Of a stretch of 64,000 nt of DNA, positions 1-8,049 are shown piece after piece (position 1 is the first letter of the stretch; every line of letters begins with the position of its first letter). The DNA comes from Oscillospiraceae bacterium (GTDB lineage Bacteria; Bacillota; Clostridia; Oscillospirales; Ruminococcaceae). Below the pieces are notes generated by a model, which saw only the letters and a program-made list of their open reading frames with translations, searched no databases and was not told the DNA's origin. The position numbers were made by a program, and so were the translations under genes. The DNA lies in contig JAGZUF010000010.1 in assembly GCA_018380115.1 (NCBI GenBank), positions 1 through 64,000 on the forward strand. Reading direction: 5' to 3'.

Positions 1-299
1 GCAAGTGATGCAGGCGGCGGATTTTTTCAGTGCCTCTTGAGAGGCTTGCCGGCAGTATGCCCTTTCAGGGCTTACGCAAGCCCCCGGCTTTGCCGGGGGC
101 CTGACTCTGCAAGTGCTGAAAGCCGAGGCTTTTCTTTCCGGAGAAAGCGTGCCACTTTCTTGTGCGGCAAGAAAATAACAAAGAAGCTTCGGCCCTTGCC
201 GGTCTTGCTGAAATGGACGCGCACCATATAGGTGGTTCTGCCGGTTTTCTTTACCGGTGCGGAGGCGCTTTTTCGCCTTGTGCGGGAAAGTGGCGGGCG
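1..299. other. Left-edge intergenic stretch with hairpins, no supported gene
   Basis: No convincing coding region is seen. The stretch holds several short inverted repeats, the clearest being a 9-bp stem at 80-88/92-100 with a 3-nt loop, and smaller ones near 33-44 and 58-71. Short open frames here are Arg/Pro-rich and look like chance products of GC-rich DNA. The part from about 130 to 299 resembles, from memory, non-coding sequence that recurs in Faecalibacterium-like genomes; this is only an impression. Confidence 0.4.
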
Positions 300-1826
300 T
301 CAGGCGTCGTACCAGTATTTTCTGTCCAGCCCGCGGTACTGAACGGCCTCGCTCACATGCCCGGCACAGATGGTGCCGCCGCCGTCCAAATCGGCAATGG
401 TGCGCGCCACCTTCAAAATGCGGTCATAGGCGCGGGCCGAAAGCCCCATGGCCCCGAACACGCGCTTCAGCAGGGCGGCTGCATCCGGCGTCAGGGTGCA
501 CGCCGCGCGCAGCATGCTGCTGGGCAGCTGTGCATTGCAGGCAATGCCTGTGCCGGCATAGCGCGCCTGCTGAACAGCCCGCGCCGCCGCCACCCGCGCG
601 GCAATGGCGCTTGAGCTTTCGCCCTGCGCCTCGCCCGCAAGGGCGTCGTACGCCACCGGGGCTGCCTCGATGTGAAGGTCAATGCGGTCCAGCAGAGGGC
701 CGGACACCTTGCGCAGATAGCGCTGAATGGCCGCCTGCGTGCAGGTGCACGCGCGCGTGGGGTGCCCGTAATAGCCGCAGGGACATGGGTTCATGGCGGC
801 TACCAGCATAAAGCGGCTGGGGTACCGGGTGTGCACGGCGGCACGGCTGACGGTGATGACGCCGTCCTCCAGAGGCTGGCGCAGCGCCTCCAGCGCGTCG
901 CGGTGGAATTCGGGCAGCTCGTCCAGAAACAGCACACCGCTGTGTGCAAGGCTTACCTCGCCCGGCCTGGCGGCGGCGCCGCCGCCTGTGAGGGCCACGG
1001 CGCTGGCGGAATGGTGCGGCGCGCGGAAGGGGCGTGCGCGCACCAGCCCGCCGCCCGAAAGCAGCCCGGCCACAGAATGTATTTTGGTGGCCTCCAGCGC
1101 CTCTTCAAACGAAAGGGGAGGCAAAATGCCCGGCAGGCGCTTTGCCAACATGCTTTTGCCCGTGCCGGGCGGGCCGATAAGCAGGGCGTTGTGCCCGCCC
1201 GCGGCGGCCACCTCCAGCGCGCGCCGCGCCTCCGGCTGGCCGCGCACATCGGCAAAATCCAGAAAACTGTCTGCCGCCTGCGGCGCATACGGCGTATGCG
1301 GCTGTGGCAAAATGGGCGCCTCGCCCGAAAGGTGGCGCACCACGTCGCGCGCGGTGTGCACAGGGTAAACGCAAAGGCCCTCTGCTGCGGCTGCCTCGGC
1401 AGCGTTTTCCGCAGGCACAAACAGCTCGCGCAGGCCGGCCTGCCGCGCGGCCAGCGCCATGGGCAGAACCCCGGCCACGCCGCGCACGGCGCCGTCCAGC
1501 GAAAGCTCGCCCAGAAATGCCGTGTCGGGCGCCGCCATGGGCGTCTGGCCGCCCGCGCACAAAAGGGCCAGAAAAATGGGCAGGTCATACACAGGGCCCG
1601 TCTTGCGCACATGGGCGGGCGCAAGGTTCACCGTCACGCGGCTTGCCGGGTAGGAAAAGCCCAGGTTCTTCAGCGCGCTGCGCACCCTGTCTGCAGATTC
1701 CTTTACGGCGCTGTCCGGCAGGCCCACAATGGCAAACTGCGGCAGGCCGCTGCTCACGTCCGCCTCCACGCGCACGGCAAAGCCCGTCACACCCTGCACG
1801 CCCAGGCTGTTTACAGTGGCAAACAC
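300..1826 (-). CDS. comM: YifB/ComM family Mg-chelatase-like AAA+ ATPase
   Basis: 508-residue AAA+ ATPase of the YifB/ComM family. ComM homologues are hexameric DNA helicases that promote branch migration during natural transformation; in Clostridia the role is inferred only from homology. Layout: N-terminal ChlI-type domain (about 1-170), AAA+ core with Walker A GPPGTGKS at 218-225, a Walker B-like LFLDELPE, a cysteine-containing NPCPCGYYG segment, and the C-terminal Mg_chelatase_C region ending near the stop. The start is a GTG at 1826, preceded by GAGGAGG 7 nt upstream; no nearer ATG fits the family N-terminus. Length matches the usual ~500 residues. Single gene, divergent from the phosphosugar mutase, with its own promoter. 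Confidence 0.93.
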   Translation of the reverse strand: MFATVNSLGVQGVTGFAVRVEADVSSGLPQFAIVGLPDSAVKESADRVRSALKNLGFSYPASRVTVNLAPAHVRKTGPVYDLPIFLALLCAGGQTPMAAPDTAFLGELSLDGAVRGVAGVLPMALAARQAGLRELFVPAENAAEAAAAEGLCVYPVHTARDVVRHLSGEAPILPQPHTPYAPQAADSFLDFADVRGQPEARRALEVAAAGGHNALLIGPPGTGKSMLAKRLPGILPPLSFEEALEATKIHSVAGLLSGGGLVRARPFRAPHHSASAVALTGGGAAARPGEVSLAHSGVLFLDELPEFHRDALEALRQPLEDGVITVSRAAVHTRYPSRFMLVAAMNPCPCGYYGHPTRACTCTQAAIQRYLRKVSGPLLDRIDLHIEAAPVAYDALAGEAQGESSSAIAARVAAARAVQQARYAGTGIACNAQLPSSMLRAACTLTPDAAALLKRVFGAMGLSARAYDRILKVARTIADLDGGGTICAGHVSEAVQYRGLDRKYWYDA

Positions 1827-1863
1827 AGGTATGCCTCCTCTCTTTAAGCTTTTTGACAATATC

Positions 1864-1892
1864 AGTATACAGCCTTGGCCTGTGCACGGCAA
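1864..1892 (-). promoter_or_regulatory. Sigma-A-type promoter of comM
   Basis: On the minus strand TTGCCG (1887-1892) and TATACT (1864-1869) are separated by exactly 17 bp. Transcription would start near 1857, giving a leader of about 30 nt that ends in the GAGGAGG ribosome binding site. Confidence 0.65.
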
Positions 1893-1964
1893 GCGGTTTT
1901 GCATGCAGGCGCGCCGGGGTGGTGCATCCGGCACGAAAACCGGCGCTTCGCGGGTGTTTGCCCG

Positions 1965-1993
1965 TTGACGGAAAGCCCGTTTCGCGGTATGAT
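1965..1993 (+). promoter_or_regulatory. Sigma-A-type promoter of the phosphosugar mutase gene
   Basis: TTGACG (1965-1970), 17-bp spacer, TATGAT (1988-1993). The in-frame ATGs at 1989 and 1992 lie inside the -10 element and so cannot start the protein; this supports the downstream ATG at 2064. Confidence 0.7.
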
Positions 1994-2063
1994 GAGAATA
2001 CCAGAAAAAGGCAGCGGCGCCTTGCTGCGCCGCCGCACGGAAAGCGGGTGCATTCGATTGTAT

Positions 2064-3770
2064 ATGGATGAATATGAACACTGGCTTGCACAGGAGCTGG
2101 ACGACGCAGACCTGCGCCCAGAGCTGCTGAGCATCCAAGGCCTGAAGGAAGAAATTAAAGACCGCTTTGCGGTGGAGCTCGCATTCGGTACTGCGGGCCT
2201 GCGCGGTGTGCTGGGCGCGGGCACCAACCGCATGAACGTGTATATGGTGCGCAAGGCCACGCAGGGCCTTGCCAATTATCTGCTGCGCACGCCGGGCGAA
2301 AAAAGCGTGGCCATCTCGTACGACAGCCGCATCAAAAGCGATGTGTTCGCGCGAGAGGCGGCCTGCGTACTGGCCGCCAACGGCGTGAAGGCGTGGCTTT
2401 ACAAAGAGCTGATGCCCGTGCCTGCGCTCAGCTTTGCCACGCGCTTTTTGCAGTGTGACGCCGGCATCATGGTGACGGCCAGCCACAACCCCGCCAAGTA
2501 CAACGGCTACAAGGCATACGGGCCGGACGGCTGCCAGATGACGGAGGAGGCCGCGGGTGCCGTGTATGAAGAGATGCAGCGCACGGACATCTTTACCGGG
2601 GTGAAGCGGGCAGATTTTGCCGAGGCGCTGGCACATGGGCAGATAGCTTATATTGGGCAAGAGGTCACCGACGCGCTGTACGGCGCCATTGAGGCATGTG
2701 CTGTGCGCCCTGGTATCTGCAAAACGGCGGGGCTGAAGCTGGTATATTCGCCGCTGAACGGCTCCGGCAACGTGCCGGTGCGCCATGTGCTGGCAGACAT
2801 CGGCGTTACGGACGTGACCGTGGTGCCAGAGCAGGAGCACCCGGACGGCAATTTCCCCACCTGCCCGTACCCCAACCCGGAGATACGCGAGGCGCTGGCG
2901 CTGGGCCTGGCCCTGGCGGAAAAGACAGGCGCAGACCTGATGCTGGCGACAGACCCGGACGCCGACCGCGTGGGCATTGCCGTGCGCGCGGCCGACAGCA
3001 GCTATAAGCTGCTGACAGGCAACGAGGTGGGCGTGCTGCTGCTGGACTATATCTGCGCCGGGCGCATCGAGCAGGGCACCATGCCCGCGGCGCCGGTGGC
3101 GGTAAAGAGCATTGTCTCCACCTGCCTTGCAGACGAGGTGGCAAAGCACTACGGCGTGGAATGCCGCAATGTACTTACCGGCTTCAAGTACATCGGCGAG
3201 CAGATTCATCTGCTGGAGGAAAAGGGCGAGGAAGCGCGCTTTATCTTCGGCTTTGAAGAGAGCTACGGCTACCTTGCGGGCACCTATGTGCGCGATAAGG
3301 ACGCCATTGTGGCCAGCATGCTCATCTGCGAGATGGCGGCCTATTATCGCAGCCGGGGCACCAGCGTGCTGGCGCGTCTGGAAGAGCTGTACGGGCAGTA
3401 CGGCCGCTGGCTGCATAAGGTGGATTCGTTTGCCTTTGAGGGCCTTTCCGGCATGGATACCATGAAGGCCATCATGGCAAAGCTGCGCACCGAGGGCCTG
3501 CATGAGGTGGCGGGCCGCAAGGTGGTAAAGGCGGCGGATTATCAGGCACGCGAAGTAAAAAATATGGAAACGGGCGCTGTGCAGCCCACGGGCCTGCCCG
3601 CCTCAAATGTGCTCACCTACTGGCTGGACGACGGGTGCTCCGTCATTGTGCGCCCCTCCGGCACCGAGCCTAAGATAAAGGTGTATTACTCCACCAAGGG
3701 CGACACGCTGGCAGACGCCGAGGCTGCCCAGGCGCAGCTTGCCGCCGCCGTAGGGCCGCTGCTGAAATAA
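2064..3770 (+). CDS. Phosphoglucomutase/phosphomannomutase (alpha-D-phosphohexomutase family)
   Basis: 568-residue phospho-sugar mutase like B. subtilis PgcA. It interconverts hexose 1- and 6-phosphates (glucose or mannose) through a phosphoserine, in the cytoplasm, feeding UDP-glucose and envelope glycans. Visible motifs: GTAGLRG near residue 49, the phosphoserine loop TASHNP with Ser140, the metal-binding loop DPDADR with Asp297/299/301, and the C-terminal phosphate-binding RPSGTEPK. The four-domain length is normal. The start at 2064 (YEHWL at residues 4-8) matches the family N-terminus and lies about 64 nt after the predicted transcription start; upstream in-frame ATGs overlap the promoter. 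The ribosome binding site is weak. Monocistronic, ending at a strong terminator. Substrate preference cannot be read from sequence. Confidence 0.93.
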   Translation: MDEYEHWLAQELDDADLRPELLSIQGLKEEIKDRFAVELAFGTAGLRGVLGAGTNRMNVYMVRKATQGLANYLLRTPGEKSVAISYDSRIKSDVFAREAACVLAANGVKAWLYKELMPVPALSFATRFLQCDAGIMVTASHNPAKYNGYKAYGPDGCQMTEEAAGAVYEEMQRTDIFTGVKRADFAEALAHGQIAYIGQEVTDALYGAIEACAVRPGICKTAGLKLVYSPLNGSGNVPVRHVLADIGVTDVTVVPEQEHPDGNFPTCPYPNPEIREALALGLALAEKTGADLMLATDPDADRVGIAVRAADSSYKLLTGNEVGVLLLDYICAGRIEQGTMPAAPVAVKSIVSTCLADEVAKHYGVECRNVLTGFKYIGEQIHLLEEKGEEARFIFGFEESYGYLAGTYVRDKDAIVASMLICEMAAYYRSRGTSVLARLEELYGQYGRWLHKVDSFAFEGLSGMDTMKAIMAKLRTEGLHEVAGRKVVKAADYQAREVKNMETGAVQPTGLPASNVLTYWLDDGCSVIVRPSGTEPKIKVYYSTKGDTLADAEAAQAQLAAAVGPLLK

Positions 3771-3803
3771 CGGCAGGGCCGCATAAGAGAATATAAAAAA
3801 CAG

Positions 3804-3836
3804 AAAGAAGAGCGCCGTGTGCGCTCTTCTTTTTTT
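3804..3836 (+). terminator. Rho-independent terminator after the phosphosugar mutase gene
   Basis: Perfect stem of at least 10 bp (3806-3815 with 3821-3830, extended by A-T pairs), 5-nt loop, then a run of T at 3830-3836. Confidence 0.9.
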
Positions 3837-3865
3837 CAATTCAAATTAAGAACATCTAAAGTAAA

Positions 3866-4090
3866 TTAAAAGCGTGAAAAGTCATTTTTATAATCAAATA
3901 CAACCAAGCCACAAACTTTGCAAATAAAACCTTGAAAGTCTGTGCCTGTGAATGCTTTCCTCGCTAATACAATATCCTCTTTATCTTTAGGATTTAGAGA
4001 TATTTTGTGCCTTGTTTTATTGAATGCAACTATTTTTGCGGTTTGTAAAAAACCGGGTTGCATGTCCTTTCCGCACTTAGGACATTTCAT
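3866..4090 (-). CDS. Small zinc-ribbon protein (PF20097/DUF6487-like)
   Basis: 74-residue protein with CPKC at residues 3-6 and CKVC near the C-terminus, the usual spacing of a two-knuckle zinc ribbon. It resembles the small PF20097-type zinc-ribbon proteins that are frequent in Clostridia; function unknown. The start at 4090 is chosen because AGGGGG lies 9 nt upstream and the protein then begins MKCPKCG as in homologues; an ATG 21 nt further upstream is possible but has no such site. The gene and its flanks are far richer in A+T than the rest of the window, suggesting recent acquisition. It has its own promoter and is not in an operon. Confidence 0.75.
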   Translation of the reverse strand: MKCPKCGKDMQPGFLQTAKIVAFNKTRHKISLNPKDKEDIVLARKAFTGTDFQGFICKVCGLVVFDYKNDFSRF

Positions 4091-4129
4091 CAATGAATGC
4101 CCCCTGTTCAATTCAAACTATTTATTATT

Positions 4130-4158
4130 ATTTTACTCCGTAATTGTGAATTATTCAA
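4130..4158 (-). promoter_or_regulatory. Sigma-A-type promoter of the zinc-ribbon gene
   Basis: Minus strand TTGAAT (4153-4158), 17-bp spacer, TAAAAT (4130-4135). The leader to the start codon at 4090 would be about 35 nt. Confidence 0.6.
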
Positions 4159-4184
4159 CCACAGAAAGAGAGGCATCAATCATT

Positions 4185-4397
4185 ATGTATTACACCCAAG
4201 ACCAGATAGACCGGGCAAACCAAGCTACCCCGCCTAAAGAGCAGAAAGCAGAGCATAAAAAAGCAAAGAGCGCGGCGAAGAAAAAGCACCACAAAACAGA
4301 GGGCAAAAGAAATGCCGAGAATTCACAAAAATGTAGTGTTTATGTGGGTTTTCTGCGTTTTACACTCCCTCAACTGACTTTAAATCATCTTGTGTGA
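4185..4397 (+). pseudogene. Probable remnant of a mobile-element protein N-terminus
   Basis: Open frame of 70 codons beginning MYYTQDQIDRANQ. From memory this is close to the first residues of the CHC2/toprim-type (DUF3991) proteins of Tn1549-like integrative elements, which start YTQEQIDRAN and then run into a CHC2 zinc-finger region. Here the match stops after about 13 residues and is followed by a Lys-rich stretch (about 15-47) and an unrelated tail, so it looks like a truncated relic in AT-rich DNA. A GAGAGG at 12 nt could serve as a ribosome binding site, so expression of a small basic peptide is not excluded. No other mobile-element genes are next to it. Confidence 0.4.
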
Positions 4398-4727
4398 GAG
4401 AGAAAAATTCTACTATTTTTTAATAAAAGACGCATGCCGTATGCGCGGCCCTGCTGCCATGCGCCTGGGGCATTGCGGCAATGATGGGCGGTGTTTGACC
4501 AGCGGCCGCGCCGTTGGCATGGCATGCGGCCCGGCCTTCCGGCAGAGAACGGGGAATAAACGCAGCTGGGCCGCCGCTGCACTGATGCGGGAAGCTGTGC
4601 CGCCTGAATGCTGCCGCAGGCAGTTCAAAACTGAAAACGGAAAAAACGGCGCCGGCCACTTTTTTGCTTTGCTGTATGAAGGCTTCAAAGCAGGGCCCTG
4701 CCGGAAGACAGCCTGTGAAAACAATGG
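4398..4727. other. Intergenic stretch between AT-rich island and TetR promoter
   Basis: Composition switches from AT-rich back to GC-rich near 4435. No gene with a plausible ribosome binding site or recognisable product is seen on either strand; short frames have no family resemblance. Confidence 0.5.
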
Positions 4728-4756
4728 TTGACAAAATTTTAACATTTTGTTACACT
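4728..4756 (+). promoter_or_regulatory. Promoter of the TetR operon
   Basis: TTGACA (4728-4733), 17-bp spacer, TACACT (4751-4756). The -35 box is a perfect consensus, the -10 box weaker. The predicted start lies inside the palindrome that follows. Confidence 0.75.
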
Positions 4757-4778
4757 TTTTATGAACACGTTCATAAAA
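4757..4778 (+). promoter_or_regulatory. Palindromic operator, likely TetR autoregulatory site
   Basis: Perfect inverted repeat: 10-bp arms TTTTATGAAC and GTTCATAAAA around a 2-bp centre, placed directly after the -10 box and over the expected transcription start. Size and position are those of a TetR-family operator; that the adjacent regulator binds it is inferred. Confidence 0.75.
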
Positions 4779-4834
4779 ATGTCCGCATGCACTTTTCAGG
4801 GAGAAGGGGGCAGGGCGGGAAGGGAGGGGCGGCA

Positions 4835-5398
4835 ATGCCGAAAATTATTGATGAGGCGCGCGAAAAGATACTTTCTGCGGCGAAGCATACGCTGTTGGGG
4901 CAGGGCTACAGCGCGCTTTCCCTGCGCGGCGTTGCGCGGCAGTGCGGCATTGCCGTGGGCACTATATACAACTATTTTGAAAGCAAGGATATGCTGATAG
5001 CCTGCATCATGGTAGAGGACTGGGAAAAGGCCCTGGCACAGATGGACGCTGCCTGCGCGGCCGCCCGCACGGCGGGCGAGGGGCTGGCGGCCATGCATGG
5101 GGCTATCCGGCAGTTCGCCTCCATTTACGAGGGCGTGTGGAGCCAGTTCTTTTCTGCAGGAGGTTCGCCCGGCGTGGTGGCGGGGCGGCACGGCATGCTG
5201 CGCGGGCAGCTTGCCGCGCGAATCCAGGCGCTTGCCGCGCGGCTTGGCTGCGGGGCGCAAAGCCTGCAGCTTGCTCCGCTTGCGGCGGAGGCTGTGCTGG
5301 CGGCCGCCATGCAGGCGGACATCCCCGCCGCGCATATCATTTTATTGGCAGACCGCTTGTTCCCTGCGGGGAAGGGCGAAGAAATACAGCAGAAATAA
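4835..5398 (+). CDS. TetR/AcrR family transcriptional regulator
   Basis: 187-residue repressor of the TetR family. The N-terminal helix-turn-helix covers about residues 10-55, with the typical GTIYNYFESKDML recognition-helix segment; the C-terminal ligand-binding half is Ala-rich and not assignable. The start at 4835 follows GGGAGGGG by 5 nt; an upstream in-frame ATG would run through the operator and lacks such a site. First gene of an apparent operon: 15 nt before the flavin reductase-like gene. It probably represses its own operon through the palindrome at 4757-4778 and is released by a small, possibly lipophilic, ligand; the ligand is unknown. Confidence 0.9.
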   Translation: MPKIIDEAREKILSAAKHTLLGQGYSALSLRGVARQCGIAVGTIYNYFESKDMLIACIMVEDWEKALAQMDAACAAARTAGEGLAAMHGAIRQFASIYEGVWSQFFSAGGSPGVVAGRHGMLRGQLAARIQALAARLGCGAQSLQLAPLAAEAVLAAAMQADIPAAHIILLADRLFPAGKGEEIQQK

Positions 5399-5413
5399 AA
5401 AAGGAGAATGGAT

Positions 5414-6340
5414 ATGAGCAGCTTCAAAGACCTTCGCATCGTAGACAATTTTTATCAGACCTCGGCTTTCTTTCCTATGCCCACCATCATGGTGGGCACC
5501 CTGACGGACGACGGCAAAACCACCTTCGGCCCGTATTCCCTGTGCCAGCCGTATTACATTGCGGGCAAGGAATACTATGCCATGCTGCTTTGCTGCCGCA
5601 ATTCCTCGAACACGGCGCAGAACATCCTGAAGCACAAGAAATGCACGCTGAATTTCATCCCCGACGACAGAAGGCTGTTCAAAGAGGCTGTGCGCATGGG
5701 CTTTCCCGGCGACAAGCCGGAGGAAAAGATGAAGGACTGCATCTTTACGCTGGAGGACGGCCTGCGCAAGGAGGCCGATCCGCAGGGCACCTACCCGCAG
5801 GTGATAGCCGAGTGCTTTCAGGTGTTCGAGTGCACCTGGGTGGACACGCTGGACAACGCGCAGGACGACAAACCCGGTGAGCTGAACGGCTACCCCGGCC
5901 CGTACCATGATTTCAACGGCATCACTTCGCAGTTTGGCGCGCACTTCATCCTGCGCGTGGATAAAATTTTGATGAAGGAAAAGCAGTACAACGCCATTGT
6001 GAACGGCGTGAAGGCCTCGGGCTTCCCGCGCGTGCCGGTGGATTACGGCTACCGCGATTCCAAAAACTTCTGGTACACAAAATTCCGCCGCCCCATCCCG
6101 CAGCTTCTGCCCATCCGTGAGACGACGGTGGAATCGGTAAAATATGCGGCCAACCGCATTGACGACAAAATAAAATTCACCGACGAGGCGTGCGCCAAAA
6201 TGGTGAAGGTGCCGCGCATCTTCCTGCCCACGGCGCTGAAGGGCTGTGTGGCATGGGCGCGCGAAAACGGCGTTACGCTGATTACCGCCGAGCATATGGA
6301 CATCATCAACGACAAACGTGCAAAGGAGAAGCAGAGATGA
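5414..6340 (+). CDS. Flavin reductase-like FMN-binding protein fused to a PCP_red-like domain
   Basis: 308-residue protein. Residues about 15-210 resemble the flavin reductase-like split-barrel domain (FMN-binding), with PMPTIMVGT near the start and a cysteine pair in MLLCCRNSS. The last ~55 residues (from about KFTDEA) resemble the small PCP_red domain first known from protochlorophyllide reductase and also found on other oxidoreductases: charged helix, VPRIFLPTALKGCV, then ITAEHMD. A role as a flavin-dependent reductase of an unknown substrate is inferred. Start chosen at 5414: AAGGAG lies 7 nt upstream, while the ATG at 5408 is only 1 nt from it. It overlaps the next gene by 4 nt (ATGA), so the two are translationally coupled. 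Confidence 0.75.
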   Translation: MSSFKDLRIVDNFYQTSAFFPMPTIMVGTLTDDGKTTFGPYSLCQPYYIAGKEYYAMLLCCRNSSNTAQNILKHKKCTLNFIPDDRRLFKEAVRMGFPGDKPEEKMKDCIFTLEDGLRKEADPQGTYPQVIAECFQVFECTWVDTLDNAQDDKPGELNGYPGPYHDFNGITSQFGAHFILRVDKILMKEKQYNAIVNGVKASGFPRVPVDYGYRDSKNFWYTKFRRPIPQLLPIRETTVESVKYAANRIDDKIKFTDEACAKMVKVPRIFLPTALKGCVAWARENGVTLITAEHMDIINDKRAKEKQR

Positions 6341-7185
6341 AGGTAGTACTGGCAGGTGCCTTTGGCAAGCTGGGCACAGATATTCTCAGGCAGCTTGCGG
6401 CGCAGGGCCACACGGTGCTTGCGGCAGACCTCGCCGTGCGCGAGGTGCCGGGCCTTGCAGGGAAATATGAAGCGCGCGCTATCGACGTCACAAAGCCCGA
6501 AACGCTGCGCGGCCTGTGCGACGGGGCGGACGCCGTCATCACCACGGTGGGCCTTACGGGTTCTTCGGCTACCATTACGAACTATGACATTGATTATCAG
6601 GGGAATGTCAACCTGCTGCGCGAGGCACAACGCGCCGGGGTGAAGCATTTTACATATATCTCTGTCATCAAGGCAGACAGCGACCCGAAGGTGCCCATGC
6701 TGCACGCAAAGGCCATGTTTGAAGAGGAGCTGAAAAAAAGCGGCATCCCGTATGTTATCCACCGCCCCACCGGCTATTTTTACGACATTGCCAAGGTGTT
6801 CATGCCCATGATAGAAAAGGGCGAGGTGACGCTGCTGGGCAAGCAGGACGCCCATGCCAATGTCATTGATACCTCCGACTTTGCCGAGTTCATCGTGCTG
6901 CATATGTGCGATGAAAACGCAGTTTACGACGTGGGCGGCAAGGAGACGTATTCTTATGAGGAAATCGCCCGCATGTTTTTCGAGGCGGCGGGCAAGCCCG
7001 CTGTAATCAAGCGTGCGCCGGTGTTTCTGTTCAGCGTGCTGGCCTTTGTGAACAAGTGCAAAAAGAACGGCAAAGAGGCCATCATCCGTTTTTCCAAATG
7101 GACGCTGACGAACGAGCTGGTGGGCAAGGACGTATACGGGAAACTGAGCTTTCGTGAATATATCCAAAGCTGCTACCGCAAATAA
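6337..7185 (+). CDS. NAD(P)-binding NmrA/atypical SDR family protein
   Basis: 282-residue Rossmann-fold protein of the NmrA/extended-SDR type. The nucleotide-binding loop is AGAFGKLG at residues 6-13, followed by a second strand ending AADLA. There is no clear YxxxK catalytic pair in the usual place, so it may act as a reductase with other residues or as a redox sensor. The segment ISVIKADS and HRPTGYFYD fit the NmrA-like group. It starts in an ATGA overlap with the flavoprotein gene, with AAGGAG 8 nt upstream, and is followed after 12 nt by the DUF1295 gene. Function within the TetR operon is unknown. Confidence 0.8.
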   Translation: MKVVLAGAFGKLGTDILRQLAAQGHTVLAADLAVREVPGLAGKYEARAIDVTKPETLRGLCDGADAVITTVGLTGSSATITNYDIDYQGNVNLLREAQRAGVKHFTYISVIKADSDPKVPMLHAKAMFEEELKKSGIPYVIHRPTGYFYDIAKVFMPMIEKGEVTLLGKQDAHANVIDTSDFAEFIVLHMCDENAVYDVGGKETYSYEEIARMFFEAAGKPAVIKRAPVFLFSVLAFVNKCKKNGKEAIIRFSKWTLTNELVGKDVYGKLSFREYIQSCYRK

Positions 7186-7197
7186 GGGGGCTTTTTT

Positions 7198-8025
7198 ATG
7201 ACTTTCAGTGAAATGCTGGGCGCGGCGTTCCCCACCGGCATCTGGGTGGTGCTGGCGGTGTGTGCCGTGCTGAGCGCAGTGGGCTTTTACAAATTTGTCT
7301 ATTTCCTCTCTGTAGGGTATGGCTTTGCCGTGTGCGGCGCAGGCGCGGCCATGCTGGTGATGTACGGCGCGGCCATGGATATCTGGGGCGTGCTGCTGTG
7401 CGTGCTGTTCATGGTGTACGGCGTGCGCCTTGGCGGCTTTCTGCTGTGGCGCGAGGTGAAAAGCGCCTCGTACCGCAAAACGCTCAGCGCGGCCACGGGC
7501 GACGGCAAGCCGATACCGGTATTTGTAAAGGCGGCCATTTGGGTGTGCGTAGCGGTGATGTACACCATGCAGGTGTCGCCGGTATTTTACCGCGTCCAGG
7601 CGGGCGCGCAGGGCGGGGCCGCCGCACCGGTGGGCGCCGCAGTAATGGCCGTGGCGCTTGTGATAGAGAGCCTGGCAGACAAACAGAAATCTGCTGCAAA
7701 GCAGAAGGCGCCCGGGCGCTTCTGTGATTCAGGGCTGTATAAGCTGGTGCGCTGCCCGAACTACTTTGGTGAGCTGCTGTTCTGGACGGGCGTGCTCATC
7801 TCCGGCTTTGGCGCGCTGCGCGGCGCCGTGCAGTGGGCTGTGGCGCTTATCGGCTATATCCTCATCGTGTATGTGATGTTCAGCGGCGCCAAGCGCCTGG
7901 AGCTGCGGCAGAATAAAAGCTACGGGCAGGATGAAGCTTACCGCGCCTATGTGGCCAGGACGCCCATCATTCTGCCGCTTGTGCCGCTGTATCATCTGGA
8001 AAATGTGAAATTCATCGTGGTGTGA
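7198..8025 (+). CDS. DUF1295 membrane protein (steroid 5-alpha-reductase/ICMT fold)
   Basis: 275-residue polytopic membrane protein with about seven hydrophobic segments. The C-terminal third carries the DUF1295/steroid 5-alpha-reductase signature: GLYKLVRCPNYFGE (family consensus RHPNYFGE), then a glycine-rich membrane helix, and a final KRLELRQ...YRAYVARTP. Family members are NADPH-dependent reductases of double bonds in lipids and steroids, or lipid methyltransferases. The substrate is not known. A strong AAGGGGG site lies 7 nt before the ATG. Third enzyme of the TetR operon, so it probably works with the flavoprotein and the NAD(P)-binding protein on a membrane-soluble compound (inference). 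Confidence 0.8.
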   Translation: MTFSEMLGAAFPTGIWVVLAVCAVLSAVGFYKFVYFLSVGYGFAVCGAGAAMLVMYGAAMDIWGVLLCVLFMVYGVRLGGFLLWREVKSASYRKTLSAATGDGKPIPVFVKAAIWVCVAVMYTMQVSPVFYRVQAGAQGGAAAPVGAAVMAVALVIESLADKQKSAAKQKAPGRFCDSGLYKLVRCPNYFGELLFWTGVLISGFGALRGAVQWAVALIGYILIVYVMFSGAKRLELRQNKSYGQDEAYRAYVARTPIILPLVPLYHLENVKFIVV

Positions 8026-8049
8026 GCAAACAGTGAGGAGGACGTAAAA

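Noticed and set aside
1989..2063. Upstream ATGs for the phosphosugar mutase gene at 1989 and 1992
   Set aside because: They lie inside the predicted -10 box, have no ribosome binding site, and extend beyond the family N-terminus.
300..3503. A single minus-strand open frame of over 1000 codons covering comM and the antisense of the phosphosugar mutase gene
   Set aside because: Only the part up to the GTG at 1826 has a ribosome binding site and family similarity. The rest is antisense to a well supported gene and reflects GC-rich codon use.
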